Part shown: in pieces, positions 33,784-45,616 of the stretch
Layout of the letters: each line of letters starts with the position of its first letter
Numbering within the stretch: the first letter of the stretch is position 1
From: Orychophragmus violaceus
Lineage: Eukaryota; Streptophyta; Magnoliopsida; Brassicales; Brassicaceae
DNA: 64,000 bases
NCBI GenBank assembly: GCA_030180135.1
Contig: CM058230.1
Location: 57,258,580-57,322,579, forward strand
Reading direction: 5' to 3'
Notes under the pieces: generated by a model
The model's database searches: none
What the model was told of the DNA's origin: nothing
The model's input: only the letters and a program-made list of their open reading frames with translations
Made by a program: the position numbers and the translations under genes

Positions 33784-35080
33784 ACGCCTCCACACTTAGC
33801 TCTTGCTTGCCCTCAAGCAAGTAAAGAACCAAAACATGGTGAAGAGGTTTGAAAACTTTCAGAAACTCTTTTCAACTTAGAAGCAACAACACTCAGATTC
33901 CCCTTAGTAATCCACTTGAAAGATTTCACCTGCAGACATCAAGACCAACATGTACTTCCCCCACACTTATCAACTGTCCTAAGTAAACTCCACAATCACA
34001 TTCACGCATTCAAATTCTCCCTACTGACTTCTGCAAGTATTTAAGTGCGGTCTCACCCAAGGATTATCGATCAAAGGGCACATGGACTCTTACCTTGCCA
34101 GCTCTAGACCACCATACTATCTTTCTCTAGTCCCTTTCTTCTCTTTTCCCTTCCTTAACAACTGATTTTTCCCCATTGGGTATCATTTTATTTTTTTTTA
34201 TCAGTGTTCTTCCCGTTTTGGGGTGTACTTTGGACACATTCCATGGATGCACAGGAGGTAATAGTTGTAGCTATCACTCCCAGAGACCACTTCGGAGTTA
34301 CTAACTCATCCTCAGTTTATTACTCTTTTTTTTTTTACTTTATGAAAGGGGAGAAGGGAACTAAATAGGACAGGTTTACAGGCTGTGTCAGAGCTAACAA
34401 GGGAATCCGACACAAAGTATACCAAGCCCTTAGGTGAGAAATCTAAGTCAGTATTAAGGTGAAGTCAGTAAAAGGATCCTCTGATACCTGAAGTGATGTG
34501 GGTGTCCTAAGTATGTTGATCATTATCTGGGTTTTCTAATAGTCAGAGATTGTTCTGCAACTTCATCCCAATGGTCACTTAAGTTCCTGCAAGTGCTGTA
34601 AATCTTCTCAAAAAATCATTGTTTCTTACTTAAACTGGTTTTGACTCAATAAATTTTTTTTTTGAAAATTGGACTGACTCTTAAGAAAACAAAAGCGTGC
34701 GTCAGTAGCTCCTCCCCCACACTTAAAACACACTGTCCCCAGAAGTGTCAAGCTTAGGGCCGGTGAGAATAAATAATCAAATCGAAACAATACGAAAAGT
34801 TGCAGAACACGTACCTGTCGTCGCCCTGTGTCGATCGATGCCACAATGTGTGTCGATCGATGCAAGGCGAATTCTGCTCGCGGTTATGTGAATAACTGAT
34901 GTCTGGACCGCAATTGAATCGGTAAATCGTAAATCGCAACTGCATCGACCGATGCACTAGGTGTGTCGATCGATGCAAGGCGATTCTGCCTGTTTCTCAC
35001 GCCTCTGAACACACTTAAACAGAAAAATCAGAACACCAAAATCAAAACGAAAAATGAAAATAAAAACGAACCTAACAGTG
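33784..35080 (-). other. E 3' non-coding region
   Basis: No gene. It starts next to the LTR with a polypurine tract (minus strand GAGCTAAGTGTGGAGGCG). A second purine tract AAGTGTGGGGGAGG lies at 34711-34724. Palindrome pairs at 34828-34863 and 34942-34976, each followed by AAGGCGA. The stretch 33800-34620 is colinear, in the opposite sense, with 38600-39430 of D. Confidence 0.75.
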
Positions 35081-35658
35081 GATTGCCTCCCACTCAGCGC
35101 TTGTTTAAAGTCAGTAGCTTGACTATTGGAAGAGATCAGATTCATGGGGGTTTCAACAGAGACTTTGAGTGTCTCTGTGAATATCTCTTCATCCAAGGAG
35201 GTGTATGGGCTTTCAGATCATGAGGCTTTCCAAGGAATGAATAAACAACATCAGGGCGGGAGCGAATCTTGGGTGGTACACTGCGTTTTCCTGCATTCAA
35301 AACAATATGGTCAGGAGGTTTAAGCTTATGTGATTTATATCTTACCTTTGGTGTAGATCTGATGTTTGGGGCTTTCTGCTTATGAGCAGTTGCAGGCTCT
35401 GAAGATGTTAGAGCAGGTTCAAGAGGAACCGCCATCTTCTTCTCTCCACTATCAGATACTGTAGTTCCACCAATCTGAACTTCTTCTTTCAGATGACCAT
35501 CAGGGGAGATCATCTTCTTATCCACCACCACCATGCACTTGACTACACTCTGCTCATGTTTAGACCTTATAGGAACTTTTGGGAATGATATTGGAGGTTT
35601 GTAGACCCTTTCCTTAGCAAAAACATCAGATTTGGGCGAAATTGGGTCTGCCCGACTG

Positions 35659-35812
35659 TCGCGTCGATCAACGCAGAGTGGGTGTCGGTCGTCATTGAAT
35701 TGATGTCGACCTTCCGTGTCGACAATGGTCAATTCCAGTACGTCGCAAGAACTCAAAATTGCCGTCAGAACTGCGTGTCGACCGACACTAAGGGGGTGTC
35801 GATCGATGCATG
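35659..35812. repeat. palindrome pairs inside the E reading frame
   Basis: Degenerate halves at about 35659-35690 (GCGTCGATCAACGC, GTGTCGGTCGTCAT) and clearer ones at about 35775-35810 (GTGTCGACCGACAC, GTGTCGATCGATGC). All are read through in the gag frame. Confidence 0.75.
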
Positions 35813-36577
35813 TCTCAGACAGACAATATTCATCCAGAAAATCCGAGATTATGCTCTCTTCTTCACCTAGCAACTCAATCTCATCTCTTAAGGTCACAGC
35901 TTTGATGGATCTGTACTGTCCAGCTTTCCCAACTTCATTATGCCTTTGTATTGCTTGAGATGTCTGTTGGATTTGAACATCCAGCTTCTTCACATGTGTG
36001 CTCAGAGATTCAAATTTCTCATTCAGATTTTTATGCATAGCATCCAACTTCCTGTCGAAGTCTACAACAGTCTTGGTCTGATCCTCTAGTAACTGCTCCA
36101 TCATGGCTTCCATCTTGCTCTTATAAGCATTAGCAGCAGGAGGTGTCTGATATGAGGATGATCCATAAGTTCTCTGATAAGAATTACCTTGCTGATTACC
36201 AAACCTGTTTCCTTGGAATCCAAAGCCATTGATGTAGTTCAAATCTTCTTCCTGCTTTTCCAAGAACTACTCTATCATGGTTTCCAATCTGCTCTTATAT
36301 GCAGGTGCAGGTGGTGCTTGGTAAGAAGAAACACCATAGTTCCTCGAGAAGGCATTACCCTGTTGCTGGAAAGGTCCCTGAAAAGCAGATTCCTTACTGT
36401 AGAATTCATTCCCTCCAACGCAGTTGATAGCTTCTTGCGCATACTTTTCAAGTAGAAGACTATGCAGATAGTCGACTTTACTCTTCAACCCAGCTATCTG
36501 TGAACTGTCAATCCCTGAGCCGAAAATATCATTCTGACACATCGTCCTTACGATCTCCTCTTGGTGCTTCCGCGAAA

Positions 36578-36672
36578 CTATGTCGACCGATGCAATAAGA
36601 GCGTCGATCGATGCAGTGCGAAAACTGTGACGATCGACACACATGACCGTGTCGATCGATGCAGGGCGAACA
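36578..36672. repeat. two palindrome pairs at the E Gag start
   Basis: Halves at about 36580-36593, 36601-36614, 36627-36640 and 36649-36662, followed by GTGCGAAAAC and GGGCGAAC. This is the same place, just downstream of the primer site, as the two pairs in D's leader. Confidence 0.88.
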
Positions 36673-36781
36673 AGAGTACCTGAAACGCAAGAAAAAGAAG
36701 AAAAAAAAATAGTAAACAAAAACCAAAAACGAAAAACCTAGTCTAAACCCTAAGTTCAAATCTATCGAGGACTCAAAACAG

Positions 36782-36799
36782 TCCCCGGCAACGGCGCCA
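36782..36799 (-). other. primer binding site of E (tRNA-Asp type)
   Basis: Minus strand TGGCGCCGTTGCCGGGGA, identical to D's site. Confidence 0.92.
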
Positions 36800-36805
36800 A
36801 AAACT

Positions 36806-37973
36806 TGATAGGTCTAGTTTTAATCCCTATACTAACTGCAAGTGCACAGTGATATAGTTGTAGTACTTAGGGTATCGAATCCACAGGGACTCCGGTCAAC
36901 GATAGATTTAGAGCGATCAAGTTAAAACTAGGAGAAAGCAATATGGGAAAGCAGTAAATCAGCAAGCAGAAAGTAAATAGCAGCGAGTTGTGAGCAAGGA
37001 AGCGAAGCGTTAAGTCTAGGAAGTTCTCAGGAAATCAGAAACACAAGCAATCAATCAATCGGGATCTAATCAGAAACTGTTCTAGAACTCAAAACACAGA
37101 TATAGAATTAACCAACTCTCGTTGCGATAATTCTCTAAGTCTAAGTGCAGCAATCCTAATCTCTTTGCAATTACTAACAGATTAAACCAGCTTTAATTAC
37201 AAGTTTGATATGTTCACAATTAAACTAAACCAAATCTCTTTGCGAGTAATTTAATTGCTCATCTAGGTTCTTTCTAGCTAATTAACCAACTGTCGTTGCA
37301 TCAATCAACCTAACATCATAAATCTGGACAGCTACTTCAGATTAAGCATTAAGAGCAATCCTAGGCGAAGAACTAGCAGATATGAATCCCTACAGATTGA
37401 TTAGACTATAATTCCATGAAATCCCTAATGAGAATCCCTAAACTTAACAGGTAATCTACTCAGACATGTTCATCGAAACAGAAAACATCTTGAATAGAAA
37501 ACCAAATATCATAAAACAAAGTAAAGATCTGGGGTTCAAAATCCTCTCTCTTTCGAGAACATGATCAGCCCCTAACTCTCTCTGAAATAAAATAAGACTT
37601 AAGAAAAGCGTCGCCTAAACAAGTGGTTAAAAACCCTAATATATAGTTTAAAACACGTTTTGGGCTTCTATGTAAATATCTGGGCTTTTCTGCAATATCA
37701 ACATTCTTCATTAAACCGCCGAGTCTGGCCCATCTCGCATATGCAACGATCGACACCAAAGGTGTATCGATCGATGCATTCCTCAAATGTCCACAGAGAA
37801 CTCTATCTCTCGGCCAAACACTCCAAAAAGCTCCAGAAAGTGCCATAATCAACAAATCTGCTCCAAATGTGCTTGTACCTAATAAATACCTGAAAAGACT
37901 CTAAAACATAATAATAGACTCGATAAATAAGATATATACCATGGTTAAAATCCCTAAAATCCATGGTATATCA
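36806..37973 (-). repeat. 5' LTR of E (1,168 bp)
   Basis: Partner of 32616-33783, with a dozen or more differences by eye. Palindrome pair at 37743-37777. Confidence 0.93.
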
Positions 37974-38053
37974 CTCGTCGACGTAGACATCGATCTCCGA
38001 CTCCTGGTTCTTCGAGTGGTACTGGTCGCTGTGCTGACATAGATGACGAGTGA

Positions 38054-39450
38054 GAGTATTGACTTCTCTAGACATCGGTTTTGTATTTTCATTTTCATCT
38101 TTTCTTTTGCATTTTTCTTTCGATTTTCTTAGGATTCTTATGTTTGGATGATGTTTTCATTATGAGACTATCTGTTGCTTTGATTCTACTTGTTTGCAGT
38201 GATTTTCAGCTTGCAGGTTTGACATTTGACAATTTCTCACGGACTAACCTGCTAACTTGCTGACTGTTCTCGGATATCGCAATGCAACGATCGACACGGT
38301 CCTGTGTGTCGATCGTCACAACACGAAAATCGCATTGCAGCGATCGTTGCGGTCCTGAGCAACGATCAACACATGGCGAAAAATCGCCTTGCATTGGTCG
38401 TTACATTTATGTAACGATCGATGCATGAGCGACAGAGGTAAAAATCAGACAGAACTCAACACATCCATTAACATTTTTGCTTTCTTTTTACCAACCCTTA
38501 GCTTAACACTACTGGGGACAGTGTGTTTCAAGTGTGGGGGAGGTAGCTACTGACTTTTATCTTTATGTTTTCTTATAGTAAGTCCGTTTTTCACAAATTT
38601 TTGTTTTATTGAGTCAAAACCAGTTTAAGTAAGAAACAATGAATTTTGGAGAAGTTAACAACAACTTGCAGGTACTTAAGTAACCACTGGGATGAAGCTG
38701 AAAGATCAATCTGAGACTATTAGAAAACCCAACACGGATCAACCTACTGAGGACACCCATATCAATTCAGGTATTCAGAGGATCCTTTTACTGGCTTCAC
38801 CCTTAACTTGACTTTAATTTTCTCACCTAAGGGCTTGGTATACCTTGAGTCGGACTCCTTTGTTAGTTCTAACACAGCTTGTAAACCTGTCCGAGTATGG
38901 TTCCCTTCTCCCCTTCCATAAAAAAAAGAGTAATAAACTGAAGATGAGCTAGTAGCTCCGAAGTGGTCATGGGAGTAGTAGCAAACACTATTACCTCATG
39001 TGCGATCCATGGAATGTGTCCAAAGTACACCCCTTAACGGGAAGAGCACTGATAAAAAAAAAATGATACCCAATGGGGAAAAATCAGAATGCTAAGGAAG
39101 GGAAAAGAGGAGAAAATGAACCAGAAAAAGATAGTATGGTGGTCTAGAGCTGACAAAGTAAGAATCCATGTGCCCTTTGATCGATAATCCTTAGGTGAGA
39201 CCGCACTTAATATGCTTAAGAAGTCAGTAGGGTGAATTTGAATTGCTTGGATTGATTGTGGAGTTTACTTAGTACAGTTGCTAAGTCTGGGGGAAGTACA
39301 TGTTGGTCTAGATATCTTGCAGTTGATTCTTTCAGTGGTTTACTAAGGGGAATTTGAGTGTTGTTGCTTCTAGGAAAAAAAGAGTTTCTGAAAGTTTTCA
39401 AACCTCTTCACCATGTTTTAGTTCTCTGTTTTGCTTGAGGGCAAGCAAAG
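38054..39450 (+). other. D 3' non-coding region
   Basis: No gene. Palindrome pairs at 38284-38319, 38337-38372 and 38391-38424. An internal polypurine tract AAGTGTGGGGGAGG lies at 38530-38543. The stretch ends with GCTTGAGGGCAAG before element A's target duplication CAAAG (39446-39450), and continues at 46264. Confidence 0.75.
38284..38430. repeat. three palindrome pairs, D 3' region
   Basis: Arms mix GCAA, GTGT, GCAG and GTAA with ACAC, TCAC, TTGC and ATGC. Downstream CACGAAAATCG, GGCGAAAAATCG and GAGCGACA correspond to the GCGA seen elsewhere. Confidence 0.85.
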
Positions 39451-40426
39451 TGATGAGGACATCCAACCAAGCACTGATCCACAAACCATACCTGAGGTCA
39501 AGGAAGCTCCAATGACTCGATCTAGGACAAGGAGACTCCGGGAAGGATTCAACACAGCAGTAGAGAACCTCATGAACTCAATGGAACTTGGAGACCACCT
39601 CAAGAATGAGTCCAAGAAGCAAGAGGCATTAGAAGACACCAACATAAGCGATTTGGACATCACAGGAGGCTTGGACTGTTTAAGCATCAAGGAAGCTGAA
39701 CCTTCTCATCCAGAGCACCCGAATGAAGGCAGCTCGGAGGACACTAGCTTCACCAGCATGAAGCACTTTCCAAAGACATGTTCAAGAGAACCATGGGCCG
39801 GACAATGCCAAGTCTTTACCATCCGGCTCAGCCCCTGCTAAGTCTGAGAGTTGGTGGACTTCCTTGCACTCTTTTTCCCTTGGGTGGTTTTATCCCAAAG
39901 TTGTTTTACTCCCAAGGTTTTTAATGAGGCAAGTCGGCCCACCCACACCCATAGCTCAAGGATTGGCCGCCAAGGAAAGATTACACACTTTCCTTTCTTG
40001 TCTAACTCGGTTATTCTCATTCAAGGCCGAGATCATTTGTTTTCCATTTTTGTAACTTTTCAATTCTGCATTTAAACATCTCTTGTATCATTGAGAAAGT
40101 CACCTTTTGACATATCAATAAAAACATTGCGTTTTCAGCCTTTGAGCAGCCGCAGCCTGTTCTAAGTTTGCTTGTGTTCCTTGTGTGTGATTCACAAAGA
40201 GTACAAGTGTTTGTGCAGTATCAGAGACCCGTCCATCATCTCTGTGGTGCCATCGATCCACCAGCCTTACCATCAACTGATTCAACAGGAGAGAGCGTCA
40301 AAGCCAGCCTGTTCAATCCCATCCCCTTACACACGACCATCCCTTGAGTAACATGAGAGAGCGACATAGCCAGCCTGTTTCTTCCATCAATCACCTTGTC
40401 AGGCTCCATCTTTGAGTCTTACACCA
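39451..40426 (+). repeat. 5' LTR of A (976 bp)
   Basis: Carries a copy of the polyprotein tail (to 39841), because in this family the LTR begins inside the last coding part. Its copy of the tail continues past the point where the 3' LTR copy has a TAA. Confidence 0.93.
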
Positions 40427-40428
40427 TC

Positions 40429-40441
40429 TGCTATCAGAGCC
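40429..40441 (+). other. primer binding site of A
   Basis: TGCTATCAGAGCC, one change from TGGTATCAGAGCC (tRNA-Met), two bases after the LTR. Element B has the perfect site. Confidence 0.85.
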
Positions 40442-40859
40442 AAAGGTTCCTGCCTTTGGTTTCCTATCTCTTATCTCTTTTATTTTGTTGTGTTATTGCT
40501 TTTGATTGAATCTAAAAATCCAAAAAAAAGGTTTGTTTGCTTTGTTATTTTCTTCTGTTTTTGTTTAACTCATAAGAAAACCCCATAAAAATCTTGTTCT
40601 TGGTCGAATTATTCCTCTGAGGAATTAGTAGTTTTCCTGTTTTGATTCTGTCTTGCTAGTTGTGTTATTCCATAAAAATCAGAAAAGTCAAAAAAAATTT
40701 TGTTAGTTTTCCAATTTTCTTGCTTGCACCGATTTATGTCTTGTGTTACACAATCCTGTCTTTACTTTTGTTTTACACTATTATCAATTATGTGGTACCT
40801 TGATAGCTTGTTGTTTTTGTTGAGTGCAATAAGAACCGGTTAAGACAAGGATAGATACC

Positions 40860-43800
40860 ATGGGAGATGAAGGAGGACAGCCCGTTGATCCTATCATACA
40901 AATGATAACTTCTCTTAAAGAAGAGATGAGGAACATGAACCAGCAAGTTGGCACAATGCGCCAAGAGTTTGGTGAGCGTATAAGACGCATAGAAGCTCCA
41001 CCTAGGAGAGGACCAATCCGAGGAGCACCTATACCACCAAGAGAGCAAGCTGGAGATGAAGATGATGATATGCCGGACTTAGAGGAGGATAGGCAACCGC
41101 CTGACCCCTTTAGACGTCCACAGCCAAGGCGTCAAGATCCTCTATGGAGGAACCCAGCCCGAGAAGGTGAGGCTAAGAAACAAACCGTGATATTAAAGTA
41201 ACCCCTCCACTTTTGCAGGAAAGTCAGACCCAGAGGCATACATGGATTGGGAAAGAAGGCTAGAGCATATCTTTGAGTGTTATGGCTATGGAGAACGCAA
41301 GAAGATTGCTGTTGCTGCTGCACAACTCACTGAGAAAGCGTTAGCTTGGTGGGACAGAACTGTAGCTGAAAGGAGAAGGCCACGCTTTGGACCAGTAGCC
41401 ACTTGGAGTGACATGAAATACCTTCTGCGACTTAGGTATGTCCCTGAACATTATCATAGAGACTTACAAAAGCGGTTCCGTAAGTTGTCACAGGGTACAA
41501 GAAGTGTGGATGAGTATTTTGAGGAGTTTGAGAAGCTCATGAACTCATTGGAGTTATAGGAATCCGAAGAAGCTCTCATGGCACAGTTCATTGATGGTCT
41601 ACAAGAACGCATTGCTAGGAAGGTGGAGAGAGCTCAGTATGGTGGTCTACATGAGTTGTTGCATCTTGCTGTCCAAGTAGAACAACAAATCAAGCGTAAG
41701 ACAGCCATGACAAGTCGCAGCAAACCAACACAACCATGGGCTGCAAGTAGCTCCAAACCATTTGAAAAAGGAAAGACCGTGGAGATTGACTCAAGGTTCA
41801 AGGGCAAAACAGCCGAGGCTCCCAAGCACAACCGGCCGGAACAAGGTAAGTTCCCTAACACTAATCAGAGGACTCGTGACATAACTTGTTTTAAGTGTCA
41901 AGGCAGGGGACACATGGCTAGAGAGTGCCCAAACCAGAGAGTAATGATTATCCACAACAATGGAGAGTATGAATCACAAGATGAACTTGAGGATGATCCA
42001 AATGAACCAGAGGAAGAGCTTGTATATCCTGACGTTGGAGAGTTTCTTGTGACCAGGAGGATATTAAGTGTCATGATCAACCCTGAGGAAGCTCAAAGAG
42101 AAAACATCTTTCACACTAGATGCACTGTCAAGGACAAGGTATATAATCTGATCATTGATGGGGGTTCATGTACTAACGTGGCTAGCAAGCATATGGTAGA
42201 CAGGTTAAGTCTTACTAAGACCAAGCATCCAAGACCATACAGGCTGAGATGGCTCAATGATGAGACAGAGCTGAATATTTCAGAACAAGTCGTTGTTCCA
42301 TTCAGTGTGGGGAAGTACCAAGACCAAGTTACTTGTGATGTAGTACCCATGCAAGCTGGACATCTCTTGCTTGGCCGACCATGGCAGTATAACCGAGCCA
42401 CAAGTCATAATGGACGTACTAACCAGTACACTTTCTTGCACAAGGATCGTAAGTTCACCCTTGCACCTCTTACACCAACTGAGGTACATGATTTACAAGT
42501 GCATATGAGCAAGGAAAGTGAATCTAGCAAAACCAATCTCTATATATCTAGTGGGGCTGTTTGCAAAACTCTTAGTGCCAAACGCACTGTGCTACTAATG
42601 TTGTTTAAAGAGTGTTTGAGTTCAGGTTTAGGTGAGCTTGAGTTACCTACTGGAGTACAGGATGTGTTAGACAGGTTTCAAGACATCTTCCCTGAAGAAC
42701 TTCCACCTGGCTTACCTCCAATCCGTGGGATTGAACACCAAATCGATCTTGTACCTGGCGCCGCCTTACCTAACAAGCCAGCATACCGTATGAACCCTGA
42801 GGAGACTAAAGAGCTCGAGAAGCAAGTGAGAGACCTCATGGAACGAGGGTACATCAGGGAGAGCCTCAGCCCTTGTGCTGTGCCAGTACTCTTAGTACCC
42901 AAGAAGGATGGATCATGGAGGATGCGTGTGGACTGCAGGGCAATCAACAACATAACCATCAAATACAGACACCCTATACCTCGTTTAGACGACATGTTGG
43001 ATGAGCTAAGTGGTTCTACCATCTTCTCAAAGGTGGACTTGAAGAGTGGTTACCATCAAGTTAGAATGCGAGAAGGAGATGAGTGGAAAACCGCATTCAA
43101 GACAAAGTAAGGATTGTATGAGTGGTTGGTTATGCCTTTTGGTTTAACTAATGCCCCAAGTACATTCATGCGACTCATGAACCAGGTTCTTCGTGCTTAC
43201 ATAAGTAAATTTGTAGTTGTCTATTTCGATGACATACTTATATATAGTAAGAACCTAAATGATCATATCTCACATCTTGAACTAGTGCTCAAATCACTTC
43301 GGAAGGAAGGCCTTTATGCTAACCTAAAGAAGTTCACATTCTGTACTAACAAGCTTGTTTTCTTAGGCTTTGTAGTAAGTGAACAGGGGCTACAAGTGGA
43401 TGAGGAAAAGGTCAAGGCCATTCGTGAGTGGCCCACACCAACAACTATCGGGCATGTAAGGAGTTTCCATGGCTTAGCTAGCTTCTATAGGAGGTTTGTG
43501 AGGGACTTCAGCACAGTGGCCTCACCTCTTACAGCAGTGATAAAGAAGAATGTGCCATTCTCATGGGGACCAGCTCAAGAATCAGCCTTCAAACTGCTCA
43601 AAGAGAGGCTTACACAAGCGCCGGTTCTAGCCCTACCCGATTTTGAAGATGTATTTGAGGTAGAGTGTGATGCATCTGGCATTGGAATTGGAGCTGTGCT
43701 ACACCAGAGGAAGAAACCAGTGGCCTTCTTCAGTGAAAAGCTCAGTGGTGCTTCTTTGAACTACCCAACTTACGACAAAGAATTGTATGCATTGGTGCGA

Positions 43801-45616
43801 GCACTAGAGACATGGCAGCATTACTTGTTATCCAAGGAGTTCATCATCCATACTGATCACGAAACACTTAAGCATCTGAGGGGTCAGACTTCACTCAAGA
43901 GGAGACATGCCAAGTGGTTGGAGTTTGTAGAGACGTTTCCCTATGTAATCAAGTACAAGAAGGGAAAGGAGAATGTGGTGGCTGATGCCTTGTCAAGAAG
44001 GCATGCCCTGATAGCTACCATGGAAGCTAAGGTTCTAGGATTTGAGCACATCAAAGATCTATATAAAGATGATCCAGAACTAGGAGAGGCTTACCAAGCC
44101 TGTGGGAAAGGAGCATTCGGATCCTACTACCTTCAAGATGGGTTTCTATTCCGAGACAAGAGGCTATGCATTCCTCAATGCTCAATGCGTGAGCTACTGC
44201 TTAAGGAGGCGCATGGAGGTGGTCTTATGGGTCATTTTGGAGTGGACAAGACACTGGCTGTGGTGGCTGATCACTTCTTCTGGCCGCACCTCAAGAGAGA
44301 TGTTGAAAGGCATTGTGAAAGATGTGTATCTTGTCACAAAGCCAAATCCAGGTTACACCCTCATGGACTTTATCTACCTTTACCTATTCCTAACGCACCA
44401 TGGGTGGATATTTCTATGGACTTCGTGCTAGGGTTGCCTAAGATTAAACACAAAGACAGAGGTCTTTGTTGTTGTGGATCGGTTCTCTAAGATGGCTCAC
44501 TTCATTCCATGTGACAAAACCAATGATGCCACACAAGTTGCTGATCTATTCTTCAAGGAAGTGGTGCGCTTACATGGTATACCAAGGACCATAGTATCTG
44601 ACCGTGACACAAAGTTCTTGAGCCATTTTTGGAAAACATTGTGGAGGAAGCTCGGGACGAAACTTCTATTCTTCACAACTTGTCATCCTCAAACGGATGG
44701 TCAAACAGAAGTGGTAAACCGTACCTTATCTACTTTGCTTAGGGTCACACTTGGTAGAAACTTAAAAACATGGTTAGAATGTTTGCCATTCATTGAGTTT
44801 GCTTATAACTATGCTACACATTCTGCTACTAAGATGTCTCCATTTGAAATTGTGTATGGTTTTAATCCTTTAACACCTCTTGATCTGTCGTCAATTCCCC
44901 AAGTTGAGCAAGTTAATCTAGATGGTCTCAGGAAAGGAGAGTTTGTGAAGAAGCTACATCAGAAAGCAAGAGACAACATTATCAAGAAGACTGAAGAATA
45001 CAAGAGGCGAGCAGATAAAGGCCACAAGGAGTTAGTCTTTGAGCCAGGAGAGTGGGTTTGGCTCCACATGAGGCCTGAGAGGTTCCCACAGAAAAGAAGC
45101 TCGAAGCTGGCACCTAGGGGAGACGGCCCCTTCAAAGTTCTAGAACGGATCAACAACAATGCCTATAAACTAGAGCTCCCAGGTGAGTTTAAGATTTCAC
45201 ATAGCTTCAATGTGGCTGATTTATCTCCATATGATGCAGATGATACAGTTTTGAGGACAAAACCTTCTGAAGAGGGTGGGAATGATGAGGACATCCTACC
45301 AAGCACTGATCCACAAACCATACCTGAGGTCAAGGAAGCTCCAATGACTCGATCTAGGACAAGGAGACTCCGGGAAGGATTCAACACAGCAGTAGAGAAC
45401 CTCATGAACTCAATGGAACTTGGAGACCACCTCAAGAATGAGTCCAAGAAGCAAGAGGCATTAGAAGACACCAACATAAGCGATTTGGACATCACAGGAG
45501 GCTTGGACTGTTTAAGCATCAAGGAAGCTGAACCTTCTCATCCAGAGCACCCGAATGAAGGCAGCTCGGAGGACACTAGCTTCACCAGCATGAAGCACTT
45601 TCCAAAGACATGTTAA
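40860..45616 (+). pseudogene. CRM Gag-Pol polyprotein of A, broken
   Basis: Starts MGDEGGQPVDPIIQM at 40860. Compared with B: single-base deletions near 41177 and 41213 shift the frame in gag, a TAG stops it at 41557, a TAA replaces CAA at 43108 in RT, and an indel near 44459 shifts the frame at the start of the integrase core. The final stop at 45614 comes 24 codons earlier than in A's own 5' LTR copy. All domains are still readable: knuckle CFKCQGRGHMAREC, protease LIIDGGSCTN, RT VVYFDDILIYS, RNase H ECDASGIGIGAVL, integrase finger and core (HPQTDGQTEVVNRTL), CR motif PMTRSRTRRLREGFNTA in the 3' LTR. Confidence 0.9.

Larger units (their letters stand above)
35142..36719 (-). pseudogene. partial Gag of E with internal duplication, one nonsense codon
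   Basis: One register of about 525 codons broken by a TAG at about 36264. The capsid domain of D's Gag is absent. What remains matches the Gly/Gln-rich and coil part (GFGFQGNRFGNQQGN, YGSSSYQTPPAANAYKSKME, NEKFESLSTHVKKLDVQI). A segment containing YGxSSYQxPPAxAYKS(R/K)(L/M)E occurs twice in tandem. The N-terminal residues are translated palindromes (ASIDTVMCVDRHS, TASIDALIASVDI). A second palindrome-coded stretch (CIDRHPLSVGRHA, DDRHPLCVDRRDS) lies in the middle. The C-terminus (KRSVPPKIRSRPDVVYSFLG) is unlike D. Confidence 0.72.
32616..37973 (-). mobile_element. Athila-type element E, deleted, nested in D
   Basis: LTRs of 1,168 bp each (32616-33783 and 36806-37973), TSD CTCGT (32611-32615 and 37974-37978), tRNA-Asp primer site at 36782-36799. 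Same broad family as D, opposite orientation, inserted in D's env-like gene. Internally only part of gag, the pol tail and a non-coding 3' part remain (total 5.36 kb). No protease, RT or integrase was found. It is a deletion derivative that must have been mobilised in trans. Confidence 0.9.
31211..38053 (+). pseudogene. Athila env-like gene (ATHILA ORF-1 family), interrupted by E
   Basis: The ATG at 31211 follows a possible splice acceptor. The frame runs through 31475-31966 with stops at about 31220 and 31391 and a TAA at 31964. It then continues in another frame (32289-32615) and resumes after element E at 37979-38053 (stop TGA 38051). Motifs: LYNGWCGITLKPAKFADYST, SRGFFTFMCLGARYQIPLLD followed by ICRIYGF, which fit the ATHILA ORF-1 family. 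This protein is specific to Athila elements; its role is unknown and it has been compared with retroviral env. The C-terminus is Pro/Ser/Arg-rich. I see no convincing membrane segment. Not functional. Confidence 0.7.

Noticed and set aside
40860..45616. Element A as a functional element
   Set aside because: At least two frameshifts in gag, stops in gag and RT, and a frameshift at the integrase core.
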